A stretch of 64,000 bases of DNA from Rhodobacteraceae bacterium CCMM004 (lineage in GTDB: Bacteria; Pseudomonadota; Alphaproteobacteria; Rhodobacterales; Rhodobacteraceae), in NCBI GenBank assembly GCA_004005435.1, contig RZWH01000004.1:69501-133500 (forward strand), written 5' to 3'. The notes under the pieces were generated by a model. The model searched no databases. It had not been told where the DNA came from and was given only the letters and a program-made list of their open reading frames with translations. Shown piece after piece: positions 8,763 through 17,960 of this stretch. Numbering within the stretch: the first letter of the stretch is position 1; every line of letters starts with the position of its first letter. The translations under genes were made by a program, and so were the position numbers.

Positions 8763-9743
8763 TTAGCCTCCCACCACTGCGGACGCCACCGCCACGTAGA
8801 GCGGAATGCCCAGGGTCAGGTTGAACGGAAACGTCACCCCCAGCGAGAGGGTGAGATAGATCGAGGGGTTCGCCTCGGGCAGGGCGACGCGCATCGCCGC
8901 GGGCACCGCGATATAGGACGCCGACGCTGCGAGCACCATCAGCAGCGTCGCGCCCCCCGCCGACAGCCCCAGAAGCAGCGCCGCGATCAGCCCGAAAGCG
9001 GCCCCGATAGGGGGCATCATCAGGCCGAACGCCAACGTCCCACCGCCCAGATGGCCGCGGCTGTCCCGCAAGCCGCGCCCCGCCACCAGCCCCATGTCCA
9101 AGAGAAACAGGCAGAGGACACCCTGAAACGGGGCGACGATGAAGGGCGCAATCCGCTCCAACCCCTCCTGCCCGGTGAGTGCGCCGATCAGGAACGCCCC
9201 GACCAGCAGGACGATGGAGCCGTTCAGCAGGATCTCGCGCCAGAGCGCGCCGTCCATCTCTTCGCTGCCGCCGCCCTTGCGCTGAATCAGCCACAGCGCC
9301 GACAGGATCGCGGGCGCCTCCATCACCGCGGCGACGGCGACCATGTAGCCCTCGGCGGTCAGGCCCGCCCCCTGCAACACCGACGTGGCGGCGACGAAGG
9401 TGACGATGGAGATCGACCCGTAATGCGCCGCGACCGCCGCCGCGTCGGTTACGCCGAGCCGGGTGATCGTCCGCAACAACGCGAAGGCGACAAAGGGCAG
9501 ACCCGCCGACAGCGCCAGCCCGGCGATCAGCGTGCCGACGAGCCGCGCGTCGAGCCCGTGGTCGGCGACGCTGGCCCCGCCCTTGAACCCGATGGAGAAC
9601 AGCAGATAGATCGACATCCCCTTGGCCACCGCCTCGGGCACGCTCAGATCCGACCGCGCCACCGCCGCGGCCATGCCCAGTGCGAAAGACAGGATGATCG
9701 GCGAAATCAGGTTCGCCAACGCCAGGTCGAGGATGCCGCTCAT
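8763..9743 (-). CDS. sbtA: Sodium-dependent bicarbonate transporter SbtA
   Basis: A 326-residue protein of about ten hydrophobic helices in two inverted halves, matching the SbtA (DUF897) family. Typical stretches are SPIILSFALGMAA at the start, LFSIGFKGGA in helix 2, and AHYGSISIVTFVAA in the middle; a hydrophilic cytosolic loop around residue 205 separates the halves. SbtA imports bicarbonate with Na+. Its ATG overlaps the carbonic anhydrase stop by 4 bases and sbtB follows, so this is a compact inorganic-carbon operon. The start is a clear ATG; the stop is TAA. Confidence 0.93.
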   Translation of the reverse strand: MSGILDLALANLISPIILSFALGMAAAVARSDLSVPEAVAKGMSIYLLFSIGFKGGASVADHGLDARLVGTLIAGLALSAGLPFVAFALLRTITRLGVTDAAAVAAHYGSISIVTFVAATSVLQGAGLTAEGYMVAVAAVMEAPAILSALWLIQRKGGGSEEMDGALWREILLNGSIVLLVGAFLIGALTGQEGLERIAPFIVAPFQGVLCLFLLDMGLVAGRGLRDSRGHLGGGTLAFGLMMPPIGAAFGLIAALLLGLSAGGATLLMVLAASASYIAVPAAMRVALPEANPSIYLTLSLGVTFPFNLTLGIPLYVAVASAVVGG

Positions 9744-10390
9744 CCGAGCGCCGTGAATCGATCCGTCAGGCCGTCATACATCATCAGCCCGCCCTCGCCG
9801 ATGTCGGTCCAGAGGCCGTGCAACGCCAGGTCGCCCTCCTCCACCGCCGCGGCGATGAAGGGAAATGTCATGAGATTTTCCAACGAGATGCGCACCGCCT
9901 GGTGTTCAAACGCGGTGCGCCGGTCGGCCTCGGCCCCGTCGCTCAACGCATCGAAACCGGGGCGCAGGATCTCCATCCACCGGCCGACGAACGTCGCGTT
10001 CTCTTCTAGGTCCGGCGCCTGGCCCGCGCACATATCGTAGCAGCTCTGCACCCCGCCGCAGTTCGAATGCCCCAGCACGATCAGGTGCGGCACGTGCAGC
10101 ACCTGGACCGCATATTCCACGGCCGCCGACGTGCCGTGATGGTCGCCGTCGGGCGCAAAGGGCGGCACCAGGTTGGCGATGTTGCGGTGGATGAAAAACT
10201 CGCCCTGCTCGGCCCCGAAGATCGACGTCACGTTGACCCGGCTGTCGCAGCAGGCGATCACCATGGCCAGGGGCCGCTGGCCCTCGGTCGCCAGGCGCCG
10301 ATACCAGCCGCGGTTCTCGCTGTAGGTCGTCGCGCGCCATCCGGCATAGCGCTGGGCAAGGTTCTGCGGGAGAGGCTTGGCTGGGATCAT
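9740..10390 (-). CDS. Beta-class carbonic anhydrase
   Basis: Interconverts CO2 and bicarbonate. The 216-residue protein shows the zinc-binding motifs ACCDSRV (Cys and Asp-Arg dyad) and HSNCGG (His and Cys), and the HRNIANLVPP segment, all typical of beta-CA. No signal peptide, so cytoplasmic. It is the first gene of the operon with sbtA and sbtB; converting imported bicarbonate to CO2 would feed carboxylases or balance pH. The ATG at 10390 has only a weak AGGA upstream. Confidence 0.95.
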   Translation of the reverse strand: MIPAKPLPQNLAQRYAGWRATTYSENRGWYRRLATEGQRPLAMVIACCDSRVNVTSIFGAEQGEFFIHRNIANLVPPFAPDGDHHGTSAAVEYAVQVLHVPHLIVLGHSNCGGVQSCYDMCAGQAPDLEENATFVGRWMEILRPGFDALSDGAEADRRTAFEHQAVRISLENLMTFPFIAAAVEEGDLALHGLWTDIGEGGLMMYDGLTDRFTALG

Positions 10391-10524
10391 CTTTTGGGCA
10401 ATGCGTCCTGTTCCCTCCCCGCTTTAAGCGGCATTCGCGCGAAATTCGAGGGGTTTTTCCCAGCGCGGGCAACGGAACCGAAACCCCGTTGCGGCAGGCT
10501 GCCCGCGGGGGAGAAAGGACTGTG

Positions 10525-10881
10525 ATGGCCAAGATCGTGACACTGCACCCGCGGGAGGCCGCCCTGGCGGACCCCGATACCGCCGCGGATGCGGCCGGGC
10601 CGGCGCTGGAGGGCGATCTGGAGGACCTGGCGGCCGAGCTGTCGCGCATCGGGCTGGCCTATCGCGGCGGGCGGTTCGCCGACCTGCGCCGCGGGCTCGA
10701 CCGGGCGGTGCGGCTGGCGGACCGCGCCGGCCTGCCCAAGGTCGCCGCCGCCGCCGCCACCGTGGCCGAGGTCAGCCGCACGGCAGACGCCGCGGCGCTG
10801 GCCGCGACGCTCGCGCGACTCATGCGCCTGGGCGACGGGGCCCTCTGCACGCTCTGGGACCTTCAGGACCGGCGGATCTGA
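10525..10881 (+). CDS. Hypothetical protein, 118 residues
   Basis: The start ATG follows GAGAAAGGA at 5 nt. The product is Ala-, Arg- and Leu-rich and apparently all helical, with an acidic N-terminal third (EGDLEDLAAELSRIG) and a C-terminal segment TLARLMRLGDGALCTLWDL. No signal peptide or membrane helix. Many Rhodobacteraceae carry short proteins of this look; I do not recognise a named domain. Divergent from the carbonic anhydrase gene, with 134 bases between starts, and followed by about 230 bases before tRNA-Phe. Function unknown. Confidence 0.7.
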   Translation: MAKIVTLHPREAALADPDTAADAAGPALEGDLEDLAAELSRIGLAYRGGRFADLRRGLDRAVRLADRAGLPKVAAAAATVAEVSRTADAAALAATLARLMRLGDGALCTLWDLQDRRI

Positions 10882-11111
10882 TCCGGGGTCGTCGCGCAGG
10901 AAGAGCACACCTGGCCGATGACCGGCCGGCGCGCTATCGCGTTTTCGAAGGGTCCGCTCATTGACGTCAGGCGTCCGGTCGATGGGGAGGCCGTCCGGCG
11001 GGCGGATCCCCTACCGCATCTCGGAGACGGCGCTCGGCGCGCTGCACCACGTCACCGCCGCAAGGGTCGGTCGAGACCGGGCTCGATGCCCCCAACGCGT
11101 TTCGGCGGGAG

Positions 11112-11186
11112 TGGTGCCGAGGGGCGGAATCGAACCACCGACACCAGCATTTTCAATGCCGTGCTCTACCCCTGAGCTACCTCGGC
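11112..11186 (-). tRNA. tRNA-Phe(GAA)
   Basis: A 75-base cloverleaf with encoded CCA. Acceptor GCCGAGG pairs with CCTCGGC, the anticodon loop TTGAAAA gives anticodon GAA, and the T-arm contains GGTTCGATTC. It lies 49 bases downstream of hypE on the same strand. Confidence 0.97.
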
Positions 11187-11235
11187 GCACCACTCGGGCG
11201 AGGTAAGACACCGGCGCGGCGGTGTCAAACCAAAA

Positions 11236-12276
11236 TCAGCAGATCCGCGGCAGTTGCTCGCCGACCAGCATGTCGACGATGCGCGTCCCGCCAAAGAGCG
11301 TGGTCATCCGCACCTGCCCGGCGTGCCGGTCGACGGCGCGGCCAACGACGACCGCCCCCTGCCCCTCCGGCGTGGCGCGCATCGCGGCCAAGGCCGCCTC
11401 GGCCTGATCCTCCGGCACGAACGCCACGAGCGTTCCCTCGTTGGCGAGGTAGAGCGGGTCGAGCCCCAGGATTTCGCAGATCCCTCGCACCTCGCCGTGC
11501 AGCGGCACCGCCTCTTCCTCGATCACGATGCCGACGCCAGCGGCGTCCGCGATTTCGTTCAGGGCCGAGGCCAGGCCGCCGCGGGTGGCATCGCGGGCGC
11601 AGCGGATGCCGGGCGCTGCGTCCAGCACGGCCGCCATCATCCCGCCCAGCGCGGCGCAGTCCGAGCGGATGTCGGACGACAGCGCCATGTCCCCCCGCGC
11701 CGCGAGAATCGCCGCGCCGTGGTTGCCGAGTTGCCCGTTGACGATGGCCACGTCGCCGGGCTGCACCGCCTCGGCCCGCAGGTCCACGCCCGGCGCGATC
11801 ACGCCGACGCCCGAGGTCGTGACGAACACACCGTCGCCCTTGCCGCGCTCCACGACCTTGGTGTCGCCGGTGACGATGGCCACGCCCGCCGCCGCGGCCT
11901 CGCGCGCCATGCTGTCGGCGATCCGCTCCAGCAGCGCGATGCTCGTCCCCTCCTCGATGATAAACGCCGCCGACAGCCACAGGGGCCGCGCACCGCCCAC
12001 GGCCAGGTCGTTGACCGTGCCGCAGACCGCGATCTTGCCGATGTCGCCGCCCGGAAACTCCATCGGCGCGACGACGAAGCTGTCGGTGGTGAAGGCCAGG
12101 CGCGCGCCCGGCACCTGCACCGCGTCCGTCATCAGGCGGGCCTGATCCTCCATCCCCGGCGGGTGGAACCGCGCGGCAAACACCCGCTCGATCAGGTCTC
12201 GCATCGCCTTGCCGCCGCCGCCATGGGCCAGCGTCACGGTATCGGTCGCGGGGCGCATGGGCGTCTGGGCGTTCAT
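11236..12276 (-). CDS. hypE: Hydrogenase maturation factor HypE
   Basis: HypE takes carbamoyl from HypF onto its C-terminal cysteine and dehydrates it to thiocyanate, the source of the CN ligands on the [NiFe] iron. The 346-residue protein has the PurM-like fold signatures (TLAHGGGGKAMRDLI, FTTDSFVV, DATRGGLASALNEIA) and ends in PRIC, the essential Cys terminus. Its ATG overlaps the hypD stop by 4 bases (ATGA). Last gene of the hup/hyp locus; tRNA-Phe follows. Confidence 0.97.
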   Translation of the reverse strand: MNAQTPMRPATDTVTLAHGGGGKAMRDLIERVFAARFHPPGMEDQARLMTDAVQVPGARLAFTTDSFVVAPMEFPGGDIGKIAVCGTVNDLAVGGARPLWLSAAFIIEEGTSIALLERIADSMAREAAAAGVAIVTGDTKVVERGKGDGVFVTTSGVGVIAPGVDLRAEAVQPGDVAIVNGQLGNHGAAILAARGDMALSSDIRSDCAALGGMMAAVLDAAPGIRCARDATRGGLASALNEIADAAGVGIVIEEEAVPLHGEVRGICEILGLDPLYLANEGTLVAFVPEDQAEAALAAMRATPEGQGAVVVGRAVDRHAGQVRMTTLFGGTRIVDMLVGEQLPRIC

Positions 12277-13412
12277 GCCGGCTCTTCCGCGCGGGCGCCG
12301 CCGTATTGCCAGTAGGCCGCACAGGCGCCTTCGGACGACACCATCAGCGCCCCCAGCGGCATGTCGGGCGTGCAGCCCTTGCCGAACTGCGGGCAGGCGG
12401 GGGGCTTGATCCGGCCGGTCATCACCAGCCCGCAGGCGCAGCCCTCGGGCTCGTCCACCGCGCGGCCGCGCGTGCCATAGCCGATGCCGAATTTCTCCTC
12501 TGCGTCGAAGGTCCGATACGTCTCGCGGATGCGCAGGCCAGAGGCGTCGATCTCGCCCAGCCCGCGCCAGGCAAAGGTCGGGCGCGGCTCGTAGACGTCC
12601 TCGACCGCGGCGATGCTGGCCGGGTTGCCCTCGGCCGGAACGACCCGGGCATACTGGTTCTCGATCTCGGCGCGGCCGTCGCGGATCTGCTCCAGCACCA
12701 TCAGCACCGATTGCAGCAGGTCCAGCGGCTCGAACCCCGCGACCACCAGCGGCTTGCCGTAGTCGCGGGCGATGAACTGGTAGGGTTCGGTGCCGATCAC
12801 CATCGACACGTGGCCCGGCCCGACGAACCCGTCGAGCACCATGTGCGGGTCGTCGAGCAGCGCCTTGATCGGCGGCGGCACGGTGATGTGGTTGGCGAAG
12901 ACGGTGAAGTTCGTCAGCCCCTCGCGCGCCGCCTGCTGGATGGCGAAGGCGGTGGAGGGCGTCGTCGTCTCGAACCCCAGGCCGAAGAAGATCACCTCGC
13001 GGTCGGGCGTCCTCCGCGCCAGTTCCAGCGCGTCGAGAGGGGAATAGACCATACGCACGTCGGCGCCGTCGGCCTTGGCCTGCAACAGCGACTTGCGCGT
13101 GCCGGGCACCCGCATCGCATCGCCGAAAGTGGTAAAGATCACCTCGGGCCGCTCGGCCAGCTCGACGCATTCGTCCACCCGGCTCATCGGCAGGACGCAG
13201 ACCGGGCAGCCTGGGCCGTGGATGAACTCGATCCCCTCGTGCACCAGCTTGTCCAGGCCATAGCGAAAGATCGCGTGGGTGTGCCCGCCGCAGACCTCCA
13301 TGATGTGGACGGGCTTGTCGCGGGTCGCGCCGATCTCGTCGGCGACACGGGCGATGGCGGCCAGAACCGCCTTGGCCGCTTTGGGGTCGCGGAACTCTTG
13401 GACGTATTTCAT
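12273..13412 (-). CDS. hypD: Hydrogenase maturation factor HypD
   Basis: HypD carries a [4Fe-4S] cluster and with HypC builds the Fe(CN)2CO unit. The 379-residue protein has the central GCPVCVLPMSRVDE motif, EVCGGHTHAIFRYG near the N terminus, and the C-terminal cysteine cluster region CACG...ACPQFGKGCTPD that binds the cluster. It starts at ATG 13412 overlapping hypC by 4 bases, and overlaps hypE similarly at its end, so hypC-D-E is one translationally coupled unit. Confidence 0.97.
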   Translation of the reverse strand: MKYVQEFRDPKAAKAVLAAIARVADEIGATRDKPVHIMEVCGGHTHAIFRYGLDKLVHEGIEFIHGPGCPVCVLPMSRVDECVELAERPEVIFTTFGDAMRVPGTRKSLLQAKADGADVRMVYSPLDALELARRTPDREVIFFGLGFETTTPSTAFAIQQAAREGLTNFTVFANHITVPPPIKALLDDPHMVLDGFVGPGHVSMVIGTEPYQFIARDYGKPLVVAGFEPLDLLQSVLMVLEQIRDGRAEIENQYARVVPAEGNPASIAAVEDVYEPRPTFAWRGLGEIDASGLRIRETYRTFDAEEKFGIGYGTRGRAVDEPEGCACGLVMTGRIKPPACPQFGKGCTPDMPLGALMVSSEGACAAYWQYGGARAEEPA

Positions 13413-13699
13413 CGCGTCTCCTCCAGCATGGCCGCGCTCGCGCGCATCGCCGCCAGCTCCTCCTCCACCTCGCCCAGGGCACGCAGCGCCTCCAGCGTCT
13501 TTGCCGCCTCGTCGGGGTCGATGCGGGACATGGCAAAGCCCACATGGATCAGCGCCCATTCCCCTACCAGGTCCTCCAGAGGGCCCTGGGCGATGGGCGC
13601 GACGCAGACCTCGCGGCGCACGCCCGATACGCTCGCCGTGGCCATCATCCGCTCCGCATCGGTGATCGCGGTGATCTGTCCGGGTATCCCGAGGCACAT
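13409..13699 (-). CDS. hypC: Hydrogenase assembly chaperone HypC
   Basis: A 96-residue HypC/HupF family protein starting MCLGIPGQI; Cys2 becomes the N-terminal cysteine that shuttles the Fe(CN)2CO moiety between HypD and the large-subunit precursor. Middle motif VGEWALIHVGFAMSRID is typical. It starts 3 bases after the hupR stop and overlaps hypD by 4 bases. The locus also encodes a second paralogue, hupF, which usually acts on HupL specifically. Confidence 0.95.
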   Translation of the reverse strand: MCLGIPGQITAITDAERMMATASVSGVRREVCVAPIAQGPLEDLVGEWALIHVGFAMSRIDPDEAAKTLEALRALGEVEEELAAMRASAAMLEETR

Positions 13700-13702
13700 G
13701 GC

Positions 13703-15181
13703 CTAACCTCCCTTGCTGGTTTCTTTGGCCGGCGGCGCGATGCCGTAGCGGTCGAGCTTGGCCCTCAGGCCGACGCGGCTCAGGCCCAGTTCGGCGGCGG
13801 CGCGGCTCTTGTTCCACTTCATCCGGGTCAGCGTCTCGCGCAGGATGCGAATCTCGATCATCTCCACCCTATCCTTGAGCGTGCCCTCGATCAGACTGTC
13901 GGTGGCCGCCTGGCGGTCGGCCCCGGCCTCGCCCGGCGCGGCCTGGAGGATGTGGCGCGAGATCAGGTCGGCGCCGAGGATCTCGTCCTGGGCAAAGACC
14001 AGCATCCGCGTCACCTCGTTCCTCAAGTCGCGCAGGTTTCCAGGCCAGTCGTAGCCTTCGAGGAACTCCAGCGCATCGTCGGTGAACCCGCGGACCCGTT
14101 TGCCGTGCGCCGCGGCGGCGTCATAGAGCATCCGGTTAGCGATCAGGGCGATGTCGCCGGGGCGGGCGCGCAGGGGCGGCACGGTCAGATCGGCCACCGC
14201 AACGAGATAGTAGAGATCGTTGCGGAACGTGCCTTCGGCCACCATGGCGGCCAGGTCGCGGTTCGCCCCGGCGATCAGCCGCAGGCGGGTCGGCGTCGTC
14301 TCGGACGCGCCGATCTGCTGGAACGCGCCGTCGGTCAGCACCCGCGCCAGCCGGAGCTGGAACGCCGGGCTGAGCGTCTCGACGCCGTTGAGGAACAAGG
14401 TCGACCCGTCCGCCTTGCGCATCAGACCGGTGCGCGCGGTGGGCTGTCCGTCCATTGCGCCGCGTTTGGCCCCGAACAGCTCCAGCTCCAACAGGCGGTC
14501 GGGCAGGCCCGCGCAGTTCAACTCATAGAACGGCCGGTCGCCCCGCAGAGAGGCATAGTGCATCGCCCGCGCCACGTCGGTCTTGCCCGTCCCCGGCTCG
14601 CCGTTCAGCAGGACGGGGATGTCGAAACTCGCCACCTGCCGCGCCCGCTCCACGAACCCGTTGGTGGGCGAGGACGCGCCGCGCGGAATGGTGTCAAAGC
14701 CCAGCCCCTCTTGCAGCGCCTTGCGCTGCGCATCGAGCTTGGAATCCACGGTCGAGCGAAGAAACCGCATTTCCAGCGACATGCGTTCGTTGTCGCGGGC
14801 GAGATTAAAAAGCTGGCTGGCGTTCCGTGCCGCCAGCAGAAGTTGCTCGGGATGCCAGGGCTTGGTGATGAACTCGTGGATGCCGGCCAGGTTGATCGCG
14901 TCGGCCATGGCGGCGGGGTCGGTGTAGCCGGTGACGATGATCCGGACCGTCTCGGGCCAGCGCGCCCGCACCTCGGTCAACAGCTCCACGCCGGTCTGGC
15001 CCGGCATCCTCTGGTCGCAGACGACCACGTGGACCCATTCGCGTTCCAGGATGTCCCAGGCGGCCTCGGCGCTCTCGGCCTCGAAGCACTCGAACTCGTC
15101 CTCCAGCGCCATGCGCATGGCAGCGACCGAGTGCGCCTCGTCGTCGACCAACAGGACGGTGGGGAGCGGCGCCTCGGCCAT
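13703..15181 (-). CDS. hupR: Hydrogenase transcriptional response regulator HupR
   Basis: A 492-residue NtrC-like regulator: receiver domain (about 8-122) with phosphoacceptor Asp in [13 protein letters not shown]+ domain (about 165-400) with Walker A GEPGTGKT, and a C-terminal Fis-type helix-turn-helix ([19 protein letters not shown]). In the position of the sigma-54 GAFTGA loop it has GAMDGQ, so classic sigma-54 activation is unlikely. R. capsulatus HupR acts with sigma-70, and its unphosphorylated form activates hupSL. It sits between hypB (1-base overlap TGATG) and hypC, the order known from R. capsulatus. The partner kinase HupT is at 29147-30472. Confidence 0.95.
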   Translation of the reverse strand: MAEAPLPTVLLVDDEAHSVAAMRMALEDEFECFEAESAEAAWDILEREWVHVVVCDQRMPGQTGVELLTEVRARWPETVRIIVTGYTDPAAMADAINLAGIHEFITKPWHPEQLLLAARNASQLFNLARDNERMSLEMRFLRSTVDSKLDAQRKALQEGLGFDTIPRGASSPTNGFVERARQVASFDIPVLLNGEPGTGKTDVARAMHYASLRGDRPFYELNCAGLPDRLLELELFGAKRGAMDGQPTARTGLMRKADGSTLFLNGVETLSPAFQLRLARVLTDGAFQQIGASETTPTRLRLIAGANRDLAAMVAEGTFRNDLYYLVAVADLTVPPLRARPGDIALIANRMLYDAAAAHGKRVRGFTDDALEFLEGYDWPGNLRDLRNEVTRMLVFAQDEILGADLISRHILQAAPGEAGADRQAATDSLIEGTLKDRVEMIEIRILRETLTRMKWNKSRAAAELGLSRVGLRAKLDRYGIAPPAKETSKGG

Positions 15182-15987
15182 CACTCGGCCGCCTGGCGCG
15201 CGGACTTGGCCGCGGCCGCCGCCCTGAGCCACGCCACCCAATCGTCCATCCCCTCGCCGGTCTTGGCCGAAACGCGCAGGATCTCGATCTCTGGGTTCAC
15301 CCGTCTGAGGTTGGTCTCGAACGTGTCGAGGTCGATGTCGCAATAGGGCGCCAGATCGGTCTTGTTCAGCAGCGCGATCCGCGAGGCGGTGAACATGTCG
15401 GGGTATTTCAGCGGCTTGTCCTCGCCCTCGGTCACGCTGAGGATCGCGACCTTGGCATCCTCGCCCAGGTCGAAGGCGGCGGGGCACACGAGGTTGCCCA
15501 CGTTCTCGATGAAGAGCAGAGCACCGGGGGCGAGCGACAGGTGGTCCATCGCATGGCCCACCATGTGCCCGTCCAGGTGACAGCCCTTGCCGGTGTTGAC
15601 CTGCACCGCCGGCGCGCCGGTGGCGCGGATGCGGTCGGCATCGGCGCTGGTCTGCTGGTCGCCCTCGATCACCGCCAGCGGCTGACCCTCCAACATCTCG
15701 ATGGTGCGGCACAGAAGCGTCGTCTTGCCCGACCCTGGCGACGACACCAGGTTCAGCGCCAGCGCCCCGAGTGCATTCAGCCGTTCGCGGTTCGCTGCCG
15801 CGTAGCGGTCGTTCTTGGACAGGATCGAGGTCTCGATCTCGATCAGCCGCTCCTGGCTCATCCCCGGCACCTCGGTCCCCGCGGGGCCGTGGCCGAAATG
15901 GATGTCGCCGTGGTGCTGGTGATGGTGGTGGTGCCCATGCGCCTCCACCGTCGCGCCATCGCCGTCACATCCGCACACGGTGCACAT
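15181..15987 (-). CDS. hypB: Nickel-binding GTPase HypB
   Basis: Delivers nickel to the large subunit together with HypA using GTP. The 268-residue protein starts with MCTVCGC, has a His-rich stretch around residues 22-40 (eleven or more His) that can store nickel, and a GTPase domain with P-loop [11 protein letters not shown], the metal-site region [10 protein letters not shown] and the NKTD base-specificity motif. Start and stop overlap hypA and hupR by one base each. Confidence 0.97.
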   Translation of the reverse strand: MCTVCGCDGDGATVEAHGHHHHHQHHGDIHFGHGPAGTEVPGMSQERLIEIETSILSKNDRYAAANRERLNALGALALNLVSSPGSGKTTLLCRTIEMLEGQPLAVIEGDQQTSADADRIRATGAPAVQVNTGKGCHLDGHMVGHAMDHLSLAPGALLFIENVGNLVCPAAFDLGEDAKVAILSVTEGEDKPLKYPDMFTASRIALLNKTDLAPYCDIDLDTFETNLRRVNPEIEILRVSAKTGEGMDDWVAWLRAAAAAKSARQAAE

Positions 15988-16328
15988 CACACCACCTCCA
16001 TGTCCTTGATCCGCATATCGTCGCCGCCCGAGGGCATCATCCGCCCCGAGCCGCAATCCGGGCAGGGATCGAGCCGCCCGGCGATTTCTTTCTCTTCGAT
16101 GCAGTCGGCGCAGAACGCGCGCCCCGGCAGGTCGATGATCACCAGATCGGCGCCTTCGGCCGGCGAGCCGCGCATCACCACGTCGAAGGCGAAGGTCAGC
16201 GCGGGCTTTTCCACGCCGGCGAAGGCGCCGATCTCCAGCCTAAGCCGCGTCACCCGGTCAAAGGACTGGGCACGGGCCTGATCCTCGACGATCCCGCGGA
16301 TACCTTCGGCCAGCGCCATCTCATGCAT
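15987..16328 (-). CDS. hypA: Hydrogenase nickel insertion protein HypA
   Basis: A 113-residue HypA: N-terminal MHEMAL with nickel-binding His2, and a zinc site made of two CxxC pairs (FCADC, CPDCG). It partners HypB in nickel insertion. The start overlaps the end of hupK by 8 bases and the stop overlaps hypB by one base. Confidence 0.96.
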   Translation of the reverse strand: MHEMALAEGIRGIVEDQARAQSFDRVTRLRLEIGAFAGVEKPALTFAFDVVMRGSPAEGADLVIIDLPGRAFCADCIEEKEIAGRLDPCPDCGSGRMMPSGGDDMRIKDMEVV

Positions 16329-17160
16329 CGGCGTCGCCTCCGGTCAGCGTGACGGGCACGCAAGGGTCAAGGATCGCCAGCGCCAGGGGCGCCAGCGCGG
16401 CGTCATGGAGCGTGGCCAGCGTCTGGGCCAGCACCCCGCCCTCGGCGCAGAGCGCGTCGGTGGGGGTGCGGCGGGCAAAGGCGGTCACGCGGCCCTGAAC
16501 CACCGTCGCCCGCACCGTGTAGCGGCCGCGGGCGGCGTCCACCCGGGCGGTGCCGTCGGACAGGTCAAAGGCGGGGGTCCAGCCGTCGAGGATCGCCTCG
16601 GCCTCCACCGCCCGCGCCGCCGCGCGCCAGAGCGGTCCGCGGCCGCAACGCGCGGCGATGTCGCCCAGAAGCGGGTGGTGGGGGTGCCGGATGACGATGC
16701 AGGGATCGTCCGCCGCCGTGGCGACCGCCGTCCCGGCGGGAAACGCGGTGTCGAGCGCCCCGAGCGTGGCCAGCGCGATACCGTCCGTCGCGCGGCGCAG
16801 CTCGGCCAGCGTCTCGGGCAGCCGCCCGTCGCCGAACAGTGCGGCACGGAGCGCGTCGCCGCTGAGGCGCAGAGCCTGCGGTTCGGGCGTGCCCCGGGCC
16901 AGCGCGGGCCAGGTCACGGTCAGGCGCAGCACATGTTCGCGCAGCGCCTCGCCCGCCATCGCGGCGGGGGTGTCGTCGGCCAGCGGCAGACCGAAGGCCA
17001 GCCGAGCCGCCGTCCCCTGCGCCACGGCGCAGAGGCTGAAGATCCGCGGCAGAAGGGCCGCCGCCGCCGCCGCCGTCTGCCCCACGACCAGGCGCGCCAC
17101 CGGCAACGCAGCCGGCAAAGCAAAGCCGAGAGGCGGACGGAGGGTGGCGGTCTGGCTCAC
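16321..17160 (-). CDS. hupK: Hydrogenase accessory protein HupK
   Basis: A 279-residue protein of the HupK family, a degenerate relative of the hydrogenase large subunit. The N-terminal FSLCAVAQG and the C-terminal LDPCVPV mirror the two active-site cysteine motifs of HupL, but each retains only one Cys, so it cannot hold a complete [NiFe] site; HupK is proposed to be a scaffold for Fe(CN)2CO assembly under oxygen. The start is GTG 17160, overlapping the hupJ stop as GTGA; no better ATG exists. hupK occurs mainly with O2-tolerant or aerobically expressed hydrogenases. Confidence 0.9.
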   Translation of the reverse strand: MSQTATLRPPLGFALPAALPVARLVVGQTAAAAAALLPRIFSLCAVAQGTAARLAFGLPLADDTPAAMAGEALREHVLRLTVTWPALARGTPEPQALRLSGDALRAALFGDGRLPETLAELRRATDGIALATLGALDTAFPAGTAVATAADDPCIVIRHPHHPLLGDIAARCGRGPLWRAAARAVEAEAILDGWTPAFDLSDGTARVDAARGRYTVRATVVQGRVTAFARRTPTDALCAEGGVLAQTLATLHDAALAPLALAILDPCVPVTLTGGDADA

Positions 17161-17960
17161 ACCTCGCCCCCCGCCATGCCGCCGGAGATGACTGCCCGGC
17201 GGGTCGGGGCGGCGGAGAGGGTGGGAGAGGCCCCCTCCGCCGCCAGCGCTGCGGCCTCGGCCGCCGCGATTTCGTCCTCGCGCGCCACGCGGATGTCGGC
17301 GGCCCGGTCGGTGTCGTCCCGATGCGCGGGGTCGAACAGCGCCGCCATCACAGCCCGCGCCACCTCCACCGCCTTCATCTGGCTGGCGAATTGGTCCATG
17401 GGCGAGAACAGCGAACACGCCTTGTAGCCGCCCACCGTCTCGCGCACGTTGTGCAGGAACTCGTAGTCGCCGGAGGGGAAGGCGAGTGTCTGCTTGGCAC
17501 CGGGGGTCAGCGTGGACCAGTCCTGTGCCGGGCCGGGCAGCAGCACGAGGTTCATGAACCACGGGCTCAACAGCACCCCCAGCCAGCCGTCGCCATGGGC
17601 GCGGAAGCCCACGGCCTCCACATGCAGCGCTTTGTTGACGAGGGGCACGTCCCGCATCTTGGCATGATAGACCTCGGTGAAGTCGGCGACGAGAGCCGCG
17701 ACGGCCGCCTCCTTGGCCGCGTCTTCGGCCAGGCCGGTGGCACCGGGATCGGCCAACACCAGGAACTGTTCGGCCGGGGCGTCGCAGGTCGGGCAGGACC
17801 AGTCCTCGGGCAGCGCCGAAAAGGGCGTGCCGGGCAGGACCTGGCGATGCGGATCCCCCGCTGCCGGATCGTAGGCGGTCCAGCAGATCTTGCACTCCAT
17901 CACCGCCGCGTCCGAGATCGCCGCGGTCTTGCCCAGATAGCTGCCCTCGAACCCGCTCAT
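17157..17960 (-). CDS. hupJ: Rubredoxin-HybE/HupJ-type assembly protein (HupI-HupJ fusion)
   Basis: 267 residues in two parts. Residues about 20-70 are a rubredoxin with Cys23, Cys26, Cys56, Cys59 (CKIC and CPTC) and the PGTPFSALPEDW loop. Residues about 85-215 match the HybE/HupJ chaperone family (LVNKALHVEAVGF, GVLLSPWFMNLVLLPG, YEFLHNVRE, CSLFSPM). In rhizobia the two are separate genes hupI and hupJ; here they are one chain. Both act in aerobic maturation of the small subunit and its FeS clusters. A low-complexity Ala-rich tail of about 50 residues follows. ATG overlaps the hupH stop by 4 bases. Confidence 0.92.
   Translation of the reverse strand: MSGFEGSYLGKTAAISDAAVMECKICWTAYDPAAGDPHRQVLPGTPFSALPEDWSCPTCDAPAEQFLVLADPGATGLAEDAAKEAAVAALVADFTEVYHAKMRDVPLVNKALHVEAVGFRAHGDGWLGVLLSPWFMNLVLLPGPAQDWSTLTPGAKQTLAFPSGDYEFLHNVRETVGGYKACSLFSPMDQFASQMKAVEVARAVMAALFDPAHRDDTDRAADIRVAREDEIAAAEAAALAAEGASPTLSAAPTRRAVISGGMAGGEV

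Noticed and set aside
10882-11111. Possible small genes between the 118-residue gene and tRNA-Phe
   Set aside because: Open frames there lack ribosome-binding sites and one runs through the tRNA; no support.
16321-17160. HupK as a second catalytic hydrogenase large subunit
   Set aside because: Each active-site motif keeps just one cysteine, so it cannot bind the Ni-Fe site; it is an assembly factor.
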